Shown here: piece by piece, positions 59,991 through 64,000 of the stretch
Numbering within the stretch: position 1 is the first letter of the stretch
Layout of the letters: each line of letters begins with the position of its first letter
Assembly (NCBI RefSeq): GCF_001746415.1
Contig: NZ_MEHJ01000001.1
Span: forward strand, 248,001-312,000
From: Streptomyces agglomeratus
GTDB lineage: Bacteria > Actinomycetota > Actinomycetes > Streptomycetales > Streptomycetaceae
Direction: 5' to 3'
DNA: 64,000 nt
Program-made: the position numbers and the translations under genes
Notes under the pieces: model-generated
The model's database searches: none
What the model was told of the DNA's origin: nothing
What the model saw: only the letters and a program-made list of their open reading frames with translations

Positions 59991-60368
59991 AGGCGGTGGT
60001 CCAACGCCTTCGCCCATGCGCGCGTCGACGGGCTGAAGCTGTCGGCCGAAGACCGCGTCGTCTACCAACAGGTATTCGATGCGGAGTTCGACCAGAGGTG
60101 GGCGGCCTACCTGGAACACCGCTCCCTGCACCCGGCTGGCGCCGGGCCCGGGATGCCGCTGTCGGAGCGGCTGGCTCGGGTAACTGGAGGGGATCTGCCC
60201 GCCGACCGGGTGTTCCACCCTGTGGTCGATCTGCGGGACGAGACCACTGTGGCGCCGCTGCTCGCCGGTGAGAGTGCCGAGGACCGCCAGGCGGTCGCCC
60301 CGGTACGCCGACACCCTCACGTGGGCGCGCCGCAGTCGGCCCGGGTTCACAGCCGCGGCGGTGCGTGA
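59985..60368 (+). pseudogene. Possible remnant of an unidentified gene
   Basis: A plus-strand frame with protein-like content (LKLSAEDRVVYQQVFDAEF, then MPLSERLARVTGGDLPADRVFH) and GC-rich third positions, ending at 60368. Its upstream part overlaps the transposase remnant on the other strand and has no sensible start, so it would be a 5'-truncated fragment. I do not recognise the family. It may also be chance in GC-rich DNA. Confidence 0.2.
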
Positions 60369-61111
60369 CGACCTCACGCGCCGGTTCCTGCTTCGGGTGT
60401 GGCGGTGTCCCCCGCAGCAGCGGTAGCCGCCCCGGCGCACCCAGCCCCACCCCAGTGGAGAAGTCGGTTGGAGCACGGCGCTGTTCGCTCTCGCGGGTGA
60501 TCCGCTACACAAGCAACGCGCCGGGCCGGGACTCGACTGGGAAGCAGGGCGACGACGGGAACAGCCCCAGCCGACTGGTGATCGGCGGTGCAGCGAGCCG
60601 ACCAGGGTGCAGCATCCGGCAGGGCGCGGGTTGCACGACTCGGGGCCGGCCGCCGGTGCGGCCGGCCCTGGGGGCGACGCTGCTCCGAACCAGCCCCACT
60701 CACCACAGCCGGGTGTCCCCACGGCCCGCCTTCCGAACGACTCGAGACTCACGATGCCAGCAGACGGGCGTCAGGCGAGCCTGACGGACGAGCGATAACA
60801 GGACTCACGCTGTACCGGCCAGCAGCCAACTGACCCGCATCATCACCAAGAGCGTCAGCCCCTGACCGGCAGGGGCGGCAGCAGCCGAGCCACCCACGAC
60901 AACCCACCGAACAGCAGAGGACCCGCTACTCACCCACTGACATGACAACGCCGAACCGCCACCGGCAAGAGCCTGCAGATCATCAGCACAGGGCTGATGC
61001 GCACCTGGAGCAGCAGGCGGGGAAGACCATGCCAGGAGCGCGGGAAGGCCCTGAGCGGGGGGCGCGGTCCTGCCTGGCAGCTCAGCCGCCCCACGCGACA
61101 GCAGCTGGAAG
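60369..61111. other. Intergenic region without a recognisable gene
   Basis: About 740 bp of GC-rich DNA. Short open frames exist on both strands but their composition is Pro/Arg/Gly-rich and none resembles a known family or has a ribosome site. The only structure noted is a hairpin at 60858-60876 with 7-bp arms (GCCCCTG and CAGGGGC) and a 5-nt loop. Confidence 0.5.
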
Positions 61112-61141
61112 GCCGGGCCTGACAGCTCCGGTCAGGCCGGC
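61112..61141 (-). terminator. Hairpin at the end of the oxidoreductase gene
   Basis: Inverted repeat GCCGG-CCTGAC against GTCAGG-CCGGC with one bulged base and a 7-nt loop. It overlaps the last codons and stop (61132-61134) of the oxidoreductase. There is no T-run, as is common for Streptomyces terminators. Confidence 0.5.
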
Positions 61142-62001
61142 TTGCGGAGCAGCTCCACCAGGCTGCTGAAGCTGTCCGCGCCGTGGCCCGCCTCCGCGCC
61201 CCGGCGGAAGGTGTCCAGGACCGCCTGCGGGAACGCTATGTTCACGCCCGCGTCGGCGTTCGTGTGGACGACATGTTCCATGCTCGCCACGCCCATGGAG
61301 AGGCGGTCCACGTCGCCCGTGTGGTTCCCGGCGTCGATCCGGGGCGCGTAAAAGTCGATGAACTGGCGCATGCCCGCGTAGTTGTCGGCCGCGTACGGAG
61401 CGATCTGTGAGGCGGTGATGCCGTGCGCGCCCGCGAGGGCGACGGCCTGCCAGTACGCGAGCATCGCGGGCCAGAAGATGACCATGTTGAGCTGGTACAT
61501 GAGGGCGGCAAGGCCCGGGTCCTCGCCCCGGTAGTCGGTTCTGCCGGTGATGACCTCCAGGTCCGCGCGGTGCTTGTCGTACGCCTCGCGTGGGCCGCTG
61601 TAGAAGGTCGACACGTCCGGGCTGCCGATGCCCGGCGGCGGGGACAGGACGCCGCCCGTCAGATGCGTGCCGCCGAGTTCGGCCACCCAGCGGGCCGCCG
61701 CGCGCGCCTTCTGCGGCACGTCCGAGCTGAGGTTCACAAGGACCCGGCCCGCGACGGCCTGCTCGGCCCCCTCGAACGCCGTGTACATCGACTCGTAGTC
61801 GATCAAGCTCAGTATCACCAACGTGTTGGTGCGCAGGGCTTCTTCGGGGGTCGCTGCCAGTGTGGCGCCGCGTGCCACGAGCGCGTCGGCGCGGGACGGG
61901 GTGCGGTTCCAGACCGTGACCTCGTAGCCGTGGTCCAGATATGCGGCGGCCATCGCCTGTCCCATGGGGCCGAGACCGATGACGGTGACGGATTGCGACA
62001 T
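61132..62001 (-). CDS. Imine-reductase-like NAD(P)-dependent oxidoreductase (6-phosphogluconate dehydrogenase-type Rossmann protein)
   Basis: 289 residues, the usual length for the family. The N-terminus has the dinucleotide motif GLGPMG (residues 9-14) and VWNRTPSRAD after the second strand; Asn-Arg-Thr there favours NADPH. The C-terminal half is helical (AYWQAVALAGAHGI, YAADNYAGMRQFIDFYAPRID) as in imine reductases and beta-hydroxyacid dehydrogenase relatives. The Lys that is catalytic in beta-hydroxyacid dehydrogenases is absent; the segment reads MYQLN, which argues for an imine-reductase-like or unassigned reductase. The substrate is unknown. GGAGG lies 5 bp before the ATG at 62001. It is divergent from a TetR-type gene and shares two operator-like palindromes with it, so repression by that protein is likely. 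No link to the polyketide pathway is evident. Confidence 0.88.
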   Translation of the reverse strand: MSQSVTVIGLGPMGQAMAAAYLDHGYEVTVWNRTPSRADALVARGATLAATPEEALRTNTLVILSLIDYESMYTAFEGAEQAVAGRVLVNLSSDVPQKARAAARWVAELGGTHLTGGVLSPPPGIGSPDVSTFYSGPREAYDKHRADLEVITGRTDYRGEDPGLAALMYQLNMVIFWPAMLAYWQAVALAGAHGITASQIAPYAADNYAGMRQFIDFYAPRIDAGNHTGDVDRLSMGVASMEHVVHTNADAGVNIAFPQAVLDTFRRGAEAGHGADSFSSLVELLRKPA

Positions 62002-62030
62002 GAGTGCCTCCAGAGTATACGTGGAGCGAC

Positions 62031-62046
62031 TAGAACGAGCGCTCTA
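62031..62046. promoter_or_regulatory. TetR-type operator copy 1
   Basis: TAGAACGAGCGCTCTA, an imperfect 16-bp palindrome with a perfect GAGCGCTC core, 30 bp upstream of the oxidoreductase start. It recurs with one change 47 bp further on. Confidence 0.7.
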
Positions 62047-62077
62047 TCTAGCGCTGCGGGGAAACGTAGCACAGCTC

Positions 62078-62093
62078 TAGAACGAACGCTCTA
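62078..62093. promoter_or_regulatory. TetR-type operator copy 2
   Basis: TAGAACGAACGCTCTA, differing from copy 1 at one base, 25 bp upstream of the TetR-family start. Two copies between divergent genes suggest that the repressor controls both itself and the oxidoreductase. Confidence 0.7.
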
Positions 62094-62118
62094 CTTAGAA
62101 GGTGGGTAGAGTGGCCCC

Positions 62119-62715
62119 ATGCCTCAGAAGTCCGCCGTCGCCGCCACGGCCAGCACACGCGAGCGGATCGTCGCCGTCGCCGCACGGCTCATCCAGCGCC
62201 AGGGTTACGTGGGCACCGGCATCAAACAGATCGCCACGGAGGCGGATGCCACCCTGGGCTCCGTCTACCACTTCTTCCCCGGCGGGAAGGAAGCCGTCGC
62301 CGTGGCCGCGATCAAGCACGGCGACGAAGAGTTCGCGGCGCTGCTGCGCACGGTGCTGGCCGGCCAGGACGACCCCGCCGCGGCCGTCGAGGCCTGCGCC
62401 GTAGAACTCGCCACCGGCCTGCGGGCCTCCGGCTGGATGGACGGCTGCCCCCTCACCGCCGCCGCCCTGGAGACCCTCGGCACCAACTCCGAGATCCAGC
62501 AGGTGTGCGCCCAGGCCCTGCACGGCTGGGAACACATCGTCGCCGAGAAACTCCGCGCCTGCGGGTTCACCGACCAGGACGCACGCGAGGTGGCCACCAC
62601 CGTCATCAGCGCGCTGGAGGGCGCCGAGGTCACAGCCCAGGTCAACCGCAGCGAGGAGCCACTGAGAGCCGCAGGCCGACAGCTGGCGCGACTGGTGGGC
62701 AGTTACGCCGGCTGA
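62119..62715 (+). CDS. TetR/AcrR-family transcriptional repressor
   Basis: 198 residues. The N-terminal helix-turn-helix is typical: TRERIVAVAARLIQRQGY (about 13-30), then GIKQIATEADATLGSVYHFF (about 34-53), with the YHFFPGGKEAV recognition-helix end. The C-terminal ligand domain (CPLTAAALETLG, then VCAQALHGWEHIVAEKLRACGF) resembles the LmrA/YxaF subgroup of TetR proteins. It acts in the cytoplasm as a DNA-binding dimer; the ligand is unknown. The ATG at 62119 is preceded only by a weak GGTGG/GTGG stretch. It is divergent from the oxidoreductase with 117 bp between the start codons, which holds two copies of the palindrome that is its probable operator. A strong hairpin follows 36 bp after the stop. 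Confidence 0.9.
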   Translation: MPQKSAVAATASTRERIVAVAARLIQRQGYVGTGIKQIATEADATLGSVYHFFPGGKEAVAVAAIKHGDEEFAALLRTVLAGQDDPAAAVEACAVELATGLRASGWMDGCPLTAAALETLGTNSEIQQVCAQALHGWEHIVAEKLRACGFTDQDAREVATTVISALEGAEVTAQVNRSEEPLRAAGRQLARLVGSYAG

Positions 62716-62751
62716 GCACAGGCGAGGCACACACCGACGTATGCGAACCGC

Positions 62752-62789
62752 CGAAGGGCGGGAACCGGCGTACGGGTTCCCGCCCTTCG
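62752..62789 (+). terminator. Strong hairpin terminator after the TetR-family gene
   Basis: Perfect 15-bp inverted repeat (CGAAGGGCGGGAACC at 62752-62766 and its complement at 62775-62789) around an 8-nt loop. It begins 36 bp after the TetR stop and has no T-run. It is symmetrical and could work in both directions. Confidence 0.8.
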
Positions 62790-64000
62790 AGGAACGCCGT
62801 ACGGGAATCAGGCCCGCCCTCGCTCCTCCAGGCACGAGAAGAGCAACGCGCCCCTCAAAGCCGTCGCACCCGCCGGCAGCCGGCCCCACATGCCCACCGA
62901 GGGCCGTCCGCGAGCGCGCCGAGGGAACCCCGGAGCTGCCCGCGTCCTTGACCCGCAGGCCCGCGAGGGGCGCCGAGCGAGCCCAGGAGCCTGGCGGCAA
63001 TCTCCAGGGAAACGGATCTGCTTGTCGAGTTCGGTGTGGGCCAGGCTCGAGGTCGCAGTTCCGGGATCGGCCGGGGTACCGGTGAACGCGCCGAGTCGCC
63101 CGGCCTCCAGACCGCCCAGATCGGGGACTGGCGCTACCCGCCCTGGCCGAAACCGGTTGAGGCCGCGCGAAGACCCGCACCGACACACAGGGCGGAGTGC
63201 TGTTCGCCGTCACCCCCGCACACGCGCACGCCAAGACCACCCAACGTGGCCTCCTCTCGTGTGCGTCTTCAAGAGGCTGAACAACGCCTGCCGGCCCCCG
63301 GTAAAGAGCCGGCAGAAATCCAAGGTCCGCGACACGAACGAGGCGAACGTCGGCGCAGTCACCGGCCCTCTGGCCGCTCACCGCACGCTGCCGCACGGCA
63401 GATACGACGCCGATAGGCGGCTTGAGCACGCCGGCCGCACCACCACCCTCGCCCGGGCAACAGAAGTTGCGGTCACCGGCCTGCTCACTGCGGGACGGGC
63501 GCGGTCATCCATGGACGGGCTGACCGCTCTCTCCCAGGCCGGTAGCAGCCATGAAAACTGGTCGTCACGCTGGTGGAGCCAGAGCCGGTCGTGGAAGTGG
63601 GCGTCGACATCACCCGGACGCCTCCAGCCGAAGGCGACACCCCGCACGCCGGCACCACGCCCGCCCCAACCCTCCCCCCACCGACACCCCACGCCCGACG
63701 TCACCACCACCCTGACGGCGGCGCGGCGGCACGGCCGACGCGCAACCCGGCCCAGCGCCCCGATCTCCGGCCGCGTCCGCACCGCCCAACCCGCCCTCCC
63801 ACCCCTCAACTCCAGCCAGGAACATGGGCAAAAGCGGCCGCAACGGGGATGTCAGCAAACCGACCACGCCGAAATCTCCTGGTGACCTGCGCTGACACAC
63901 AGGCGGCCCCGCGACGCGCAACACCCAGTGCAACGCGTACCGCAACACCCCGCGCAACCCCTGTCGCACCACCCGCGCAACCCCCGCTCCCGGCGACATT
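62790..64000. other. Region without a supportable gene
   Basis: About 1.2 kb. Open frames run on both strands (for example plus 62890-63885 and minus 63610-63999), but their products are Arg/Pro/Gly-rich, show no family motifs and have no clear ribosome sites. The last 100 bp has short repeats of a cgcaaccccc type. I see no RNA gene or mobile element here. Confidence 0.45.

Noticed and set aside
59990..60752. N-terminal extension of the transposase frame to a full protein of about 340 residues
   Set aside because: Only the last 85 or so residues resemble a transposase. The rest has no similarity to the family and its Cys/Pro/Arg-rich composition looks non-coding.
60858..60876. Hairpin as a functional terminator
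   Set aside because: It is not adjacent to any supported gene end and has no T-run, so I only record it as a structure.
62890..63885. Plus-strand open frame of 331 codons downstream of the TetR-type gene
   Set aside because: No family motif, no ribosome site, biased Arg/Pro/Ser composition, and competing open frames on the other strand.

Overview
The window is very GC-rich actinobacterial DNA, almost certainly Streptomyces: strong third-position GC, GTG/ATG starts and giant modular type I polyketide synthase (PKS) genes. Bases 1-59343 hold five co-directional PKS genes on the minus strand, read right to left and separated by only 33-71 bp, so they look like one transcription unit. In order of biosynthesis: a five-module starter protein (36104-59343), a bimodular protein (25332-36032), a monomodular protein (19788-25298), a tetramodular protein (1272-19753) and the N-terminal ketosynthase (KS) of a fifth protein that leaves the window at base 1.

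Domain content: loading KSQ-AT-ACP; module 1 KS-AT-KR-ACP; modules 2-6 KS-AT-DH-KR-ACP; module 7 KS-AT-(damaged DH)-KR-ACP; modules 8-11 KS-AT-KR-ACP; module 12 KS (partial). Every acyltransferase (AT) carries malonyl motifs except the one in module 6, which is of the branched-extender type. There is no enoylreductase or thioesterase in the window. Read colinearly this gives an acetate starter, one hydroxyl, five conjugated double bonds ending in a methyl branch, then a run of 1,3-hydroxyls. That is the order of the filipin/pentamycin (fungichromin) 28-membered methyl-pentaene macrolide, so the genes are named after pteA1-pteA5 by inference from architecture. Late modules, tailoring enzymes and pathway regulators are not seen here and should lie beyond the left edge.

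Three single-base deletions break the reading frames of the first, fourth and fifth synthase genes (near 39505, 14403 and 957). Two of them lie inside 650-700 bp blocks that are otherwise nearly identical to blocks in other modules, so base-calling or assembly error is the most likely cause. The synthase DNA contains several such homogenised blocks.

The start of pteA1 is preceded by two sites resembling the operator of PimM/PteF-type PAS-LuxR activators. To the right (59.6-61.1 kb) lies a degraded zone with a truncated IS5-type transposase. After it comes a divergent pair, an imine-reductase-like NAD(P)-binding oxidoreductase (minus) and a TetR-family repressor (plus), with two copies of a 16-bp palindrome between them. 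A strong hairpin ends the repressor gene. The last 1.2 kb has no gene that can be supported.
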